This document shows, one piece after another, positions 6,571-15,686 of a DNA stretch of 64,000 bases. The DNA is taken from assembly GCA_944323955.1 (NCBI GenBank), contig CALUUK010000001.1, forward strand, positions 186,001 to 250,000. Direction: 5' to 3'. This DNA is from Candidatus Gastranaerophilales bacterium (lineage in GTDB: Bacteria > Cyanobacteriota > Vampirovibrionia > Gastranaerophilales > Gastranaerophilaceae). Position 1 is the stretch's first letter; every line of letters starts with the position of its first letter. A program made the position numbers and the translations under genes. The notes under the pieces were generated by a model that saw only the letters and a list, made by a program, of their open reading frames with translations, made no database searches and was not told the origin of the DNA.

Positions 6571-8931
6571 TTAATTTATTTTTTTAAACAATACCGTTGA
6601 ATGTTCAGAAAGATTTATCGGCTGGTTATCTCTGCCGTTTCCGTTTATAACAACACCTTTATTTGTATTGTTATCTCCTCCGTATATTTCATCATCGGTG
6701 TTTAAAATTTCTACCCATTGTCCCGGCGGGAATTTTATATAATATTGTTTTATTCCGTGTGCGGGGTACTGTACATGGCTGAAATTATTGATTGTAAATA
6801 ATTCATTATTTGATTTATCGTCTCTTGTATGCATCCCTATAACCTGAGAATACGGATGTTTTACTGTATTTGCTTTTATGTATTTGCCTGTTGTGATTGC
6901 AGGATTTTCTTCGTTGATTTTATTTAAATCCCGGGTAAGATTGCTGAATTTTTCCATATCTTCAAGCGCTTCTTGTGAGTATTCTATATTGCCTCTTTTA
7001 GATTCCTGAAGCGCTTTTTCGCCGGGTTCATAGCCTTTTTCGGTATATAAATATGGTTCATATTTAATGGAATCAAATTGTCTGAAAAATCTAAAAGGTG
7101 TTAAATCAGCGTTTTCATCGCATTGAAATACCATTTTTGGCCCCGGAATTGAATATGTTACTGCAAGTCCGAGTTTATGTTTTGCATAGCTCTTTTTAAA
7201 TATTGATTTTACATCGTCATAATTTATATCGGAGCTTTCTTTTATTCCGAGAGGTTTTAATACTTGGGTTTTAAATAAGCTGTCCAGCTCATTTCTTTGA
7301 TGTTCAGGAACATTTTCCGTATTGTACTTTTCAAGTTGTCCCGTTTGAAGCATGATTGCGAGTTTTTCTGCTGCAAATTGTGCTTTTTGGAAAATTACTG
7401 TCTGTATTGCGTCTTCCGGTGATTTTGATTTGATTTTTGCAAGATCATCCGCTCTGCCGAGGTCTTTATCACTCAGTTCAATATTTTCATTTAAATGAAG
7501 CATAGGAACCATATGTTTTGCAATTAAAGCAGTCCCTTCAAAATTACCTTTTTCATCGTGGCTGTACACATATTTAACACGTCCTGCAGAAGAATAACAA
7601 TCATTTTCAAATGTATTTAAATCAACATTTCCGTATAATGCTTCCTTTATTGTGTGATAATATTCAAAATCCCATTCACTGTCAAACCCGAGGTTATCAA
7701 GTGCGGTATTATTTGCCGATATTTTTTCAAGGGCCTCTATATGCGCTGTTTGGTTAATATTTCCCTCACCTGTTTCATTAGGGGAAAGAGGACTTGTAAC
7801 ACGCGGGTCATTACCTCTTCCGTCTTCCGCAATAAGAAACGCATCAGGTTTGTGGTAGTTAATTTCTGCGGCTATTTGCTTCATTGTATGGTCTGATTCC
7901 ATAAACTTTGTCATATCAAGTCTTAATCCGTCACAATGGTAGTTCTCAAGCCAATTCATTGCTGCATTAACTATATAATCTCTTACGTATCTGGAATTTT
8001 CGCCTTCAAAATTAAATGCATCTCCGAAAGCATTAGGACCTTTTATGTAAGGGCCTGTTTTTCCGAGTGCCGCACCGTCAGGACCGAGATGGTTTGGAAC
8101 CATATCCATAATAACATTTAAATCAATACTGTGAGCATAATCTATAAGGTCTTTTAATTGATCGGGACCGCCAAGGTGTTCTGATGGCGCAAATTTGTCT
8201 ACGCCGTCATATCCCCAGTTAAATGAATATGTGTTTTCAACAGGCATTAGTTCGATGGCATTAAAACCAAGGTCTTTTATTTGTTTCAGTGCTTTTTTCG
8301 CCGATTCAAAAGTTCCTTCTTTTGTAATTGTTGCGGTATTCAGTTCAAATATTCTTGCTTTATTTAACGGTGTAAGACCGTTGCGCGCATTTGCCTGTCT
8401 TGAAATTCTGTTTTTGTTAGATTTAAACCAGGATGAATCATTCCATTTGAATAATGAATGGTCATATAAGGTTGAAGAACCTAAAAGGCTTTCCTGTCTA
8501 TAGGAATAAGGATCTTTTACAACTTCAACATCACCGTTTGCTTTATGAAGGGTATAAAAATATTTATCTCCGTGTGCGGCTTGTTCTTTGGAAAGCTGTT
8601 TTGGTGTTTCAAAAATCCCGTTACCTTTATTTTGCAGTTCATATTCCTGCTTTGAAACTCCTTCTTCCGATTCTTTTTCAACTGTCACTGTAACTTTTTT
8701 TACATCAGGAAAAGTGAATAATTTAAATGAAGTTTGTTTCGTTTTAGGGTCAATTATTCCGCCCCAGCTCTGGTGTTCTGCCCAGCTTCTTCCAAATGAT
8801 AAAGGTTTATAGCAAATATTTGATATATCTTTTATTTGCTTTTCATTGCCGGTATTTTGAGAATTTGTCTGTACATTTTTTTGAAAATTTACTTGTTTTA
8901 AATTTTCAAGATTATTACCGTTTATCTTCAT
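6571..8931 (-). CDS. GH13 alpha-glucan enzyme (branching enzyme / trehalohydrolase-like)
   Basis: A protein of about 786 residues of the alpha-amylase superfamily. The first 60 residues are polar and include PLSFG, the window's shared N-terminal motif. A CBM48-like beta domain follows (about 60-170), then the (beta/alpha)8 barrel. Catalytic boxes are intact: DMVPNHLG (region I), DGLRLDMTKF with the nucleophile Asp (II), FLIAEDGRG with the acid/base Glu (III), and YSHDE with the third Asp (IV). The segment running from ELNTATITKEGTFE to AIELMPV resembles malto-oligosyltrehalose trehalohydrolases and branching enzymes. There is no signal peptide, which suggests cytoplasmic glycogen-type metabolism or non-classical localisation. 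ATG at 8931 is preferred to a TTG 12 bp upstream. Confidence 0.85.
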   Translation of the reverse strand: MKINGNNLENLKQVNFQKNVQTNSQNTGNEKQIKDISNICYKPLSFGRSWAEHQSWGGIIDPKTKQTSFKLFTFPDVKKVTVTVEKESEEGVSKQEYELQNKGNGIFETPKQLSKEQAAHGDKYFYTLHKANGDVEVVKDPYSYRQESLLGSSTLYDHSLFKWNDSSWFKSNKNRISRQANARNGLTPLNKARIFELNTATITKEGTFESAKKALKQIKDLGFNAIELMPVENTYSFNWGYDGVDKFAPSEHLGGPDQLKDLIDYAHSIDLNVIMDMVPNHLGPDGAALGKTGPYIKGPNAFGDAFNFEGENSRYVRDYIVNAAMNWLENYHCDGLRLDMTKFMESDHTMKQIAAEINYHKPDAFLIAEDGRGNDPRVTSPLSPNETGEGNINQTAHIEALEKISANNTALDNLGFDSEWDFEYYHTIKEALYGNVDLNTFENDCYSSAGRVKYVYSHDEKGNFEGTALIAKHMVPMLHLNENIELSDKDLGRADDLAKIKSKSPEDAIQTVIFQKAQFAAEKLAIMLQTGQLEKYNTENVPEHQRNELDSLFKTQVLKPLGIKESSDINYDDVKSIFKKSYAKHKLGLAVTYSIPGPKMVFQCDENADLTPFRFFRQFDSIKYEPYLYTEKGYEPGEKALQESKRGNIEYSQEALEDMEKFSNLTRDLNKINEENPAITTGKYIKANTVKHPYSQVIGMHTRDDKSNNELFTINNFSHVQYPAHGIKQYYIKFPPGQWVEILNTDDEIYGGDNNTNKGVVINGNGRDNQPINLSEHSTVLFKKIN

Positions 8932-9096
8932 TTCTATTACCAAATCTCCGCAACCTTCATACCTTTAATAAGTTCTGCGGCTTATTTTTTTTGCCGTTTT
9001 AAACAAGAATAATTATAAAAATTTACATTAAATAACGAAAAATAAAAAAGTCCGCAGGAACAATATACATATTTTTTTAATTTGTCCCGTTAAAAT

Positions 9097-9282
9097 TTAA
9101 TTATCGCTATTTATGATATTTTTTTCAATTTCTTCAATACAGTTTACAAAAAAGTCGGATAAATCCTTCAGTTCATCAGGATTGATTAAAAAATTTAAAA
9201 GACAATCTTCATTCAAATTCATAAACTTTTTCCAAAAACTACGATATAAGAATTGTAGCATTTCCGCATGGTTAAACATCAA
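9097..9282 (-). CDS. Possible small helical protein
   Basis: A 61-codon frame within the 540-bp space between the GH13 and SLH genes. The translation has a balanced, helical, acidic composition (NPDELKDLSDFFVNCIEEIE) that looks more protein-like than chance antisense reading, and no other gene covers the region. No clear ribosome-binding site is seen. It may be a remnant of a longer gene. The rest of 8944-9482 is A+T-rich with no recognisable gene, apart from the SLH-gene leader hairpin. Confidence 0.3.
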   Translation of the reverse strand: MMFNHAEMLQFLYRSFWKKFMNLNEDCLLNFLINPDELKDLSDFFVNCIEEIEKNIINSDN

Positions 9283-9436
9283 CTTTAAAGATGATAATTT
9301 ATATTTTTATTCAAGTTTTCGTACTAAAAAGAATAGTCCGGGTAAATAATCATATTCGGCAATGAACAAAGGGGGCATTACATATCATAATTCAAAAATA
9401 AGAAAGACATAAAACTAAATTAATAAAACAGATATA

Positions 9437-9465
9437 GGAGAAATGTTAATAGTAGCATTTCTTCC
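9437..9465 (+). other. Leader hairpin upstream of the SLH protein gene
   Basis: GGAGAAATG (9437-9445) can pair with CATTTCTTCC (9456-9465), including one G-U pair and a bulge, just ahead of a strong AAGGAGG site at about 9472-9478. A 5' hairpin of this kind often stabilises mRNAs of abundant envelope proteins. The function is inferred. Confidence 0.35.
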
Positions 9466-9482
9466 GTAAACAAGGAGGAAAA

Positions 9483-11450
9483 ATGAAATTAAACAAAATT
9501 ACACTTGCCGCCGTACTAACATTCGGGTTAATGGCAGGTACAAATGCCGGTTTTGCACAAGAAACCGCAACTGAGATGTCAAATGATATTTTGGCAGCTT
9601 GCCCACTGTCGGGATGTTCTTCTCCTGTGATAAATAAGAGTGCAAATTGTTCAAAATGTCATAAAGAAAAAAAGAGCTGCAAGCCCGTGCAGGATGATTG
9701 CAATCAATGTCCGCCGATAGCTCAATGCCCTACACCTTCTGATCCTACTTGCGCAGTATGTCCTCAGCCTGCTGATGGTAAAAAATTTATGCAGCAGGTA
9801 TATGCATACCCTAATGCAATTTACGGAAACAACCAAATCGTAGGTGAAAGAAACAACGGTGTTTTCTTGGGCGACGGTTCTATGAGTTCAATAAGCGGTA
9901 TTCCCGTAGCAGAAGCTCCCGGTATTACAACTAACTGCGGATGTGAAGACGGTAGTATGACCGGTGCGGCTGCTCCTTTGCCTTGTCTTGATAATTGTCA
10001 AATGATAAACGGTATTCCCGTCGACAGAAATCCTTCTAATTTAGACGGTTCAAATTGTCCTGTTCAAATTCACACAAACACAAGTATGGAAGCAACAAAA
10101 AAGACAATTGCCCCTTTTGACTATTCTCCGATGACAGGCGGAGCTGCTCCCATTACGACAAGTATTTATCCTGATGTTCCTTATGGCTATTGGGCTAGTT
10201 GTGATATTAACGCTTTAACCGAAAATGATATATTAGCAGGTTATCCTAACGGATTATTTAAGCCGGGTACTAATATATCAAGAGCCGAAATGGCAACAAT
10301 GGTTGTAAAAGGTTTTAATCTTGATTCTTGTTCTTCCAATACAAATCTTTTCTCTGATGTTCCCCAGTCTCACTGGGCAAGCAGAAATATTGCAAGTGCT
10401 GTAGAAAGCGGTATGATGGCAGGATATCCGAATAATACATTTAAACCTAACCAGCCTCTTTCAAGAGCTGAAGCATTTTCTATCATAGCTAAAAACATAA
10501 ATTGTCCTATGGATGAATGTAAAGCTGAAGAAATATTATCTAAATATCCTGACGGAAATTCCGTTCCTTCGTGGGCGAAAATACCCGTTGCAAAAGTTCT
10601 TGACAATAACGGTATAACCGATTTCCCGAGACCGGAAGTAATCAGTCCGAATAAAGATGCAAGCCGTGCCGAAGTTGCTTCAATGATGGAAAATGTCAGA
10701 GTTGCATTGGGCTACAGTAAAGATGATAAAGTTTCTTCAACTGATTGTGAATGTCCGCCCAAAAAAGTTTTCTATGAAAAAGAAGAAACAGTTACAATTC
10801 CGACATTGCAGCTTTCATTTAGTGATGAAATCAGTGCAAAATCAGCTACCGTAGGTGACAGATTCTCGGCTAAAACAATTGATGCCGTTACAATTGACGG
10901 AATTGAATTCCCGGCAGGTTCAAGAGTTTACGGTAAAGTTCTTGAAGTTGTAAGACCTGATGCTCATTGCCAAGGTGCTTTAAAACTTTCGTTTGACAGA
11001 ATTGAAAACGGTAAATGTAAAGCTCAATTACCAAACCAGATATTGACCGCACAGGTTAACAAAGTTAAAAAACCGAATGCATTTGCAAGACTTGTTGAGT
11101 TTCCGTTCACATGGACCGGCGGTTTAATCGGTAACGCAGGCAGAACCGTAGGCGGTGCTTTAATCAGCTTAAGTAATGCTGTTGAACAAACTATCGGCGG
11201 AGTCGGTGTCGGTACCGGCGAAATCTTCCAGGGTCAATTCAGAGCTGCGGGAAGAAGCTACGTCGATGTCGGTAAAGCTATTGTAAAAGCTCCTGTTGAT
11301 TTAACAAGAACTGCTTTATCGGGAACAATGGGATTATTCCAATACACAGGTGATGAACTGTCTTATTTAGTTGATCCCAACGGTATGAAAGTTTCATCGG
11401 TTAACCCGAAAGAAAAAGTTACAATCGCTTTTGGCTGCCGCGAACAATAG
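9483..11450 (+). CDS. Exported SLH-domain envelope protein with Cys-rich N-terminal region
   Basis: A 655-residue exported protein. Residues 1-25 are a signal peptide (cleavage after GFA). Residues 40-93 hold ten cysteines, including CSKCH (56-60), which fits the haem c motif CxxCH, although a disulfide-rich or metal site is equally possible. SLH repeats lie near 229-278 (YWASCDINALTENDILAGY), 290-345 and 370-410, each with a RAE box; the third is divergent. SLH domains anchor proteins to cell-wall-linked polysaccharide. Residues about 430-655 form a beta-rich domain (FSDEISAKSATVGDRFSAKT) and a glycine-rich stretch (about 545-600). Unlike cyanobacterial SLH porins, I see no OprB-type barrel. 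A very strong AAGGAGG site and following terminator suggest high expression. Confidence 0.85.
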   Translation: MKLNKITLAAVLTFGLMAGTNAGFAQETATEMSNDILAACPLSGCSSPVINKSANCSKCHKEKKSCKPVQDDCNQCPPIAQCPTPSDPTCAVCPQPADGKKFMQQVYAYPNAIYGNNQIVGERNNGVFLGDGSMSSISGIPVAEAPGITTNCGCEDGSMTGAAAPLPCLDNCQMINGIPVDRNPSNLDGSNCPVQIHTNTSMEATKKTIAPFDYSPMTGGAAPITTSIYPDVPYGYWASCDINALTENDILAGYPNGLFKPGTNISRAEMATMVVKGFNLDSCSSNTNLFSDVPQSHWASRNIASAVESGMMAGYPNNTFKPNQPLSRAEAFSIIAKNINCPMDECKAEEILSKYPDGNSVPSWAKIPVAKVLDNNGITDFPRPEVISPNKDASRAEVASMMENVRVALGYSKDDKVSSTDCECPPKKVFYEKEETVTIPTLQLSFSDEISAKSATVGDRFSAKTIDAVTIDGIEFPAGSRVYGKVLEVVRPDAHCQGALKLSFDRIENGKCKAQLPNQILTAQVNKVKKPNAFARLVEFPFTWTGGLIGNAGRTVGGALISLSNAVEQTIGGVGVGTGEIFQGQFRAAGRSYVDVGKAIVKAPVDLTRTALSGTMGLFQYTGDELSYLVDPNGMKVSSVNPKEKVTIAFGCREQ

Positions 11451-11472
11451 TTTTCTTGTTCACTTTCTGGTG

Positions 11473-11505
11473 AAGACCTCCTTTTTAGGGGGTCTTTGCT
11501 TTTTA
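11473..11505 (+). terminator. Terminator after the SLH protein gene
   Basis: AAGACCTCC (11473-11481) pairs with GGGGGTCTT (11488-11496) with one G-U pair, followed by TGCTTTTT. Confidence 0.75.
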
Positions 11506-11578
11506 TAAAATATAATTTCGCTAAAATCGCAAAATATGATAAAATATTCTTTGTATTTCATATTATTGGAGAGGTTTT

Positions 11579-12091
11579 ATGGCTGATAATAAAGATGTAA
11601 TTATTTGTCCTGCATGCGGCTGTGAGATGGAAAAGGTTTTTATTCCCGATCTCGGTATTAATCTTGATGTTTGTTCAAAAGGATGCGGCGGTATTTGGTT
11701 TGACAACAGAGAATTTAAAAAATTTGATGAACCGCATGAGGATATTACTCCCGTTGTTGAGGTATTGGAAGGTAAAGAGTTTAAAAATGTTGATGATGAC
11801 AAACTGAGAATTTGCCCTGTATGCGGAATGAATATGGTTAAAAATAATGTAAGTGCGAAACATGAAGTTACTATTGATGAATGTTACGGCTGCGGCGGAA
11901 AATTTTTGGATTTTAAAGAACTCGATAAAATCCGCTCTCAATATAATACAGAGGAAGAAAGAGCAGCTGACGCCATACGTGAATTATATTCACTTGCAGG
12001 TGTTGAACTTACTGCTTTTACCGATGAGTATGAAAAAAGGATGGAAAATCCAAGTATGCTGACACGATTAATAAAACTGAAATATAAATAA
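11579..12091 (+). CDS. Protein with two zf-TFIIB-type zinc ribbons
   Basis: A 170-residue soluble protein with two similar Cys4 modules. The first has CPACGCEME (residues 11-19) and CSKGCGGIWFDNREF (32-46). The second has CPVCGMNM (about 80-87) and ECYGCGGKFLDFKEL (about 101-115). The CxxC plus CxxCGGxWxDxxEL pattern is that of the zf-TFIIB-like family, small bacterial zinc ribbons of unknown role. The C-terminal 50 residues are charged and helical. A TGATAAAAT extended -10 and a GGAGAGG site precede the ATG. It converges on yebC and shares a bidirectional terminator. Confidence 0.85.
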   Translation: MADNKDVIICPACGCEMEKVFIPDLGINLDVCSKGCGGIWFDNREFKKFDEPHEDITPVVEVLEGKEFKNVDDDKLRICPVCGMNMVKNNVSAKHEVTIDECYGCGGKFLDFKELDKIRSQYNTEEERAADAIRELYSLAGVELTAFTDEYEKRMENPSMLTRLIKLKYK

Positions 12092-12103
12092 AAATTAGAA
12101 AAC

Positions 12104-12131
12104 AAAAAGCCCTCTGTTATGAGGGCTTTTT
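12104..12131. terminator. Bidirectional terminator between zinc-ribbon gene and yebC
   Basis: AAAAAGCCCTC (12104-12114) pairs with GAGGGCTTTTT (12121-12131) around a 6-nt loop. A and T runs on the two sides allow it to serve both converging genes. Confidence 0.9.
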
Positions 12132-12135
12132 AATA

Positions 12136-12888
12136 TTAAACATCAAGTTTTTCCATTAATTCATCGGATATATCAAAGTTTGAATATACATTTTGAACAT
12201 CATCGTGTTCTTCAAGTTTTGACATTAATCTTAAAATATTTGTTGCAATTTTCTCATCCGTTACTTCAACAAGATTTTCAGCTATTCTTGTAAGTTCTGC
12301 AGACTTTCCTTTGAAACCGTTTGATTCGAGTGTCTCAACGCAGGATTGAAAATCTTCGGGTGTTGTAACGACTTTATAAACATCTTCTTCATCAATTACA
12401 TCCTGCGCGTTCGCTTCAATTGCAGCTTCAAAAAGTTTATCAAAATCGGTAGTTTCTTTATCGAACTCAATAGCGCCGACCTGTTTAAACATCCAGCCTA
12501 CGCAGCCTGTTTCACCAAGGTTGCCGCCGAATTTAGAGAAGAAACTTCTTATATCGCCTGCCGTTCTGTTTCTGTTATCTGTCATGGCTTCGATAAATAT
12601 GGCCGTGCCGCCTGCTCCGTAGCCTTCATATGTCAGTTCTTCAACACTATCCGCGCCGCCTGCTCCGGAACCTTTTTCTATTGCCCTTTTTATATTATCG
12701 TTTGGCAGTCCCGCTGCTTTTGCTCTGTCAATTGCGGTTCTCAGTCTGAAATTGCCGGAAGGGTCGCCGCCGCCGAGTTTTGCAGCTACTATAATTTCTC
12801 TTGAAAATTTCTGAAATGTTACTCCTCTTGCCGCATCCACCGCTGCTTTTTTATGTTTAATTGTTGACCACTTTGAGTGTCCTGACAT
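12136..12888 (-). CDS. yebC: YebC/PmpR-family DNA-binding regulator or translation factor
   Basis: A 250-residue member of the YebC/PmpR/TACO1 family. The N-terminus [20 protein letters not shown] and the [20 protein letters not shown] segment match the family closely, as do [21 protein letters not shown] and the acidic C-terminal third. Family members were described as transcriptional regulators, and more recent work links them to ribosome function on proline-rich sequences; that is relevant here because the window encodes very Pro/Thr-rich proteins. Length is normal (about 240-250). It ends 5 bp beyond the shared terminator. Confidence 0.97.
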   Translation of the reverse strand: MSGHSKWSTIKHKKAAVDAARGVTFQKFSREIIVAAKLGGGDPSGNFRLRTAIDRAKAAGLPNDNIKRAIEKGSGAGGADSVEELTYEGYGAGGTAIFIEAMTDNRNRTAGDIRSFFSKFGGNLGETGCVGWMFKQVGAIEFDKETTDFDKLFEAAIEANAQDVIDEEDVYKVVTTPEDFQSCVETLESNGFKGKSAELTRIAENLVEVTDEKIATNILRLMSKLEEHDDVQNVYSNFDISDELMEKLDV

Positions 12889-12937
12889 ATATTTTCCTTT
12901 CGTATGAATTTATTTGTTTTTATTGTAATATAAAATT

Positions 12938-13711
12938 ATGGAAAATAAAACAAATACGGATTTAGATTTAACATTGGCTGCATTTAAAGCAGAAGACTAT
13001 GAAAAGGCTCTTCAAGGCTTTTTAAAACTTCTTGAAAATGATGCAAATAACCCCAATATTTTAAATAATATCGGCTTATGTTATGCAAAATTGGCCCGGG
13101 ATGATCAGGCTGTTGAATATTTTATAAAAACACTGTCTTTTAACCCAAAATCAGTACAAACTTATATTAACCTTTCTGATGTATATTTTAAAAATAAAAA
13201 CATAATAGACGCAATTAATCTTCTGGAAAATGCGGTAACACTTATGCCAAAAGAAATTGCATTAAAACATTATCTCTCAAGATTTTACCTTGAAGATTGC
13301 CGTTATGATTTGGCTCTTGAACAGCTTTTTGAAATTCTTGATATTGATGCAGAGAATATTGATGCTTATTGGGATTTGGGTAATGTTCAATTTGAAATAG
13401 GCGATTATGACAGTGCTATAGCTAACTATGAAACGGTGCTTGAAAAAATAGACAGTAATGCTGTTTTATATTATCAAACCGCGATTGCATATGAAGCAAA
13501 TGATAATGTTGATAAAGCTATTTCAAATCATTTAAAGGCGATTTCCTGCAATGAAAACTTCCATCCTTCTTATAAAAAATTGGGTATTTTATTTATGGCG
13601 CGTTCTGATATGGAAAGTGCTGCTGAATATTTTGAAGATTATCTGAAATTTGATTTGCCGGAAGAAGAAAAGAAAAATATTGAAGATATTCTAAGTCGAA
13701 TAAGACAATAG
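12938..13711 (+). CDS. Tetratricopeptide repeat protein
   Basis: A 257-residue protein built almost entirely of about seven TPR units. Examples are NILNNIGLCYAKLARDDQAVEYF (residues 38-61), VQTYINLSDVYFKNKNIIDA, IDAYWDLGNVQFEIGDYDSA and AVLYYQTAIAYEANDNVDKA, each with the W/L-G-Y-A-P type pattern. TPR arrays are protein-interaction scaffolds; the partner cannot be inferred. No signal peptide is seen. The start lacks a Shine-Dalgarno sequence, and an A+T-rich -10-like TAATAT ends 6 bp upstream, so the mRNA may be leaderless. It is divergent from yebC. Confidence 0.9.
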   Translation: MENKTNTDLDLTLAAFKAEDYEKALQGFLKLLENDANNPNILNNIGLCYAKLARDDQAVEYFIKTLSFNPKSVQTYINLSDVYFKNKNIIDAINLLENAVTLMPKEIALKHYLSRFYLEDCRYDLALEQLFEILDIDAENIDAYWDLGNVQFEIGDYDSAIANYETVLEKIDSNAVLYYQTAIAYEANDNVDKAISNHLKAISCNENFHPSYKKLGILFMARSDMESAAEYFEDYLKFDLPEEEKKNIEDILSRIRQ

Positions 13712-13788
13712 TATTATACTTTTGAGCCTTAACTGCTTTTTGTTTTTTGTGAATACTTTTAGTGTGTTTACAATAGCAGGTTCTTAAA

Positions 13789-14055
13789 ATGAAAGAAGTT
13801 TTAGTTTATACGGTTAATTACTGTCCTTATTGCAAAAAGGTGGAAATGCTGTTGAAAGAAAAAAATATAGATTTTCGTAAAATTGATATAACGGAAAATG
13901 AAGACGAATACAGAAAAAAACTTGCCCAATATTATGATATTCAAGGCAGGGTTACCGTACCTCAAATTATAATCGGTTCAACCCGCATAGGCGGTGCTGA
14001 TGATTTGGAACGGTTAAACAATTCAGGTGAATTAGATAAATTACTCAAGGATTAA
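13789..14055 (+). CDS. grxC: Glutaredoxin
   Basis: An 88-residue thiol-disulfide oxidoreductase. It has the dithiol active site CPYC (residues 12-15), the cis-proline segment RVTVPQIIIG (about 54-63) and the IGGADDLERL glutathione-binding loop (about 67-76). It reduces disulfides or glutathionylated proteins in the cytoplasm. Only 4 bp separate its stop from the next gene, a degenerate hybrid-cluster-protein homologue, so the two form an operon and may act together. No clear ribosome-binding site is seen, although a TACAAT box lies 14 bp upstream of the start. Confidence 0.93.
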   Translation: MKEVLVYTVNYCPYCKKVEMLLKEKNIDFRKIDITENEDEYRKKLAQYYDIQGRVTVPQIIIGSTRIGGADDLERLNNSGELDKLLKD

Positions 14056-14059
14056 TTTT

Positions 14060-15652
14060 ATGAATAAATTTTTTAATTATTATAACTCTCTTTGCACCGG
14101 AGCTAATACACCTAATGTTTTTTCTTATGATCCGTATATAATTGCCATTAAACAAATGCTTGTGTCGGAACTTCAGAATATAACTTATTATATTGAAAAA
14201 CTTAAAGATCTTAATGTTGATATGGCTTCTTATACGGATAAAGTTATTGATTTTATCGTCGTTATGATTATTAATCTGGATTTTAAAAAAGAAAGTGTTT
14301 TTATCATAATGGAGGATTTGTACAATAACAGAAAAAAACTTGAAAAAATGTATATTTCTGCATGTGATAAAGCAGGAATTGAGTATGATTTATTAGACAG
14401 AGGAGAAGACTATACTTCTAAGTCTGAAATATTAAGGGTTTTAAATGAACATGAGAAAAATCTGAAACAAAATAATCTCCCTTTCGATAAAAATAAAAAA
14501 AATCTTTATGAAATAATAATTAATCTTGTTTTAAACGCTTGTAATTGTCTGATAGAATTGAAAAAATTCAATTCCGATTTTCCGCAGGCAAAAAACATGG
14601 TTCTTAAACTTTTAAACAGTTCCAATTCTCCTTCTCTTAATGAAAATGATTTGATTGATACAATAAGAGATTTTTCTAAATGTAATTATCAGATTATGAA
14701 ACTTATATACGAGAAAATTGTAGAAAAATTCGGGCCTGTTATAAAAACAAAAGTTCCGCTGCATCAAAAAAAAGGAAAAGCCATACTTGTTTCCGGCAGC
14801 AGTTATTCTGATTTGGAAAAACTTTTGAGTGCCTGTGAAAAATATGATATTAATGTTTATACTCACCGCAATATGATATCTGCTTTTCAATATGAAAAAC
14901 TTACTGCGCATCCGAATCTTGCAGGCAGCTATGAACAATCCGAAAATAATATGTTTATTGATTTTGCTTCATTCCCCGGACCTATTTTTGTTTCAAAAAA
15001 TGCTATTTTAAAAACTGATGTTATAAGAGGTCAAATCTATACATCTGCGAAATATCCGGCTTACGGCATAGGCAAGATTGAAAATGATGATTTCTCTCCT
15101 GTTATACAATACGCATTAGAGGCTAAAGGTTTTGAAAAAAATGAAAAAGAAAAAACATTTGAAGTCGGTTATTTTGAAACTGATGTTGAACATATGCTTT
15201 CTGAAATCATAAATAAATATAATAAAAAAGAGATAAATCGCATTTTAATTATCGGATTATCAGACGGATTTAATCAAAAAGATGATTATGTCAAATCATT
15301 TATTAAAGATGCCCCGAAAAACGATTATATTATTTCTTTTTCATATGATGCTTCAAGACATAATTTTTGCCGTATAAATTCTTACTATGATTATTCTCTT
15401 CTTTATAATATTATTGAAATTTTATTTGATAAACTTGAAAATGTAAATTCTAAACTTGGTGTGTTCTTCGCTGATTGCTGTCCTGACGTAATTTCTCATA
15501 TTTTCAATTTAATTTCTTTAGATGTGAACAATATATTTCTGGGACCATGCTGCCCGAATGTGATAAATCCTGTTTTATATGACGGATTATCAGATATATT
15601 TTCTGTCAATGAAATCACAGAGCCTTTAGATGATATAGAAAAAATTTCATAA
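14060..15652 (+). CDS. Hybrid-cluster-protein (Hcp) homologue lacking metal ligands
   Basis: A 530-residue protein whose second half (from about residue 237) aligns by eye with hydroxylamine reductase/Hcp. Matching boxes are KGKAILVSG, NVYTHRNM (Hcp: YTHGEM), AHPNLAGSYEQ, DFASFPGPIFVSKNAIL (Hcp: EFxxFPGPIxxTxNCI), and a GP-x-x-P ending. The Cys ligands expected in Hcp are absent: Ala in SKNAIL, Ser in IIGLSDG, no GCGKYRFN, no GQCND, no Glu-x-Lys near the C-terminus. The N-terminal Cys4 cluster motif is also missing. The frame is uninterrupted and near Hcp length (about 550), so it looks like a maintained protein with a new, cluster-free role rather than a pseudogene. It follows glutaredoxin by 4 bp. 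Ligand comparison is from memory of the family. Confidence 0.72.
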   Translation: MNKFFNYYNSLCTGANTPNVFSYDPYIIAIKQMLVSELQNITYYIEKLKDLNVDMASYTDKVIDFIVVMIINLDFKKESVFIIMEDLYNNRKKLEKMYISACDKAGIEYDLLDRGEDYTSKSEILRVLNEHEKNLKQNNLPFDKNKKNLYEIIINLVLNACNCLIELKKFNSDFPQAKNMVLKLLNSSNSPSLNENDLIDTIRDFSKCNYQIMKLIYEKIVEKFGPVIKTKVPLHQKKGKAILVSGSSYSDLEKLLSACEKYDINVYTHRNMISAFQYEKLTAHPNLAGSYEQSENNMFIDFASFPGPIFVSKNAILKTDVIRGQIYTSAKYPAYGIGKIENDDFSPVIQYALEAKGFEKNEKEKTFEVGYFETDVEHMLSEIINKYNKKEINRILIIGLSDGFNQKDDYVKSFIKDAPKNDYIISFSYDASRHNFCRINSYYDYSLLYNIIEILFDKLENVNSKLGVFFADCCPDVISHIFNLISLDVNNIFLGPCCPNVINPVLYDGLSDIFSVNEITEPLDDIEKIS

Positions 15653-15681
15653 AAAGAGGAAGGTTTAACCTTCCTCTTTTT
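15651..15681. terminator. Bidirectional palindromic terminator
   Basis: A perfect palindromic stem, AAAAAGAGGAAGG with CCTTCCTCTTTTT, around TTTAA. It overlaps the stop codon of the Hcp homologue and lies 6 bp from the converging gene's stop. Confidence 0.9.
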
Positions 15682-15686
15682 ATGAT

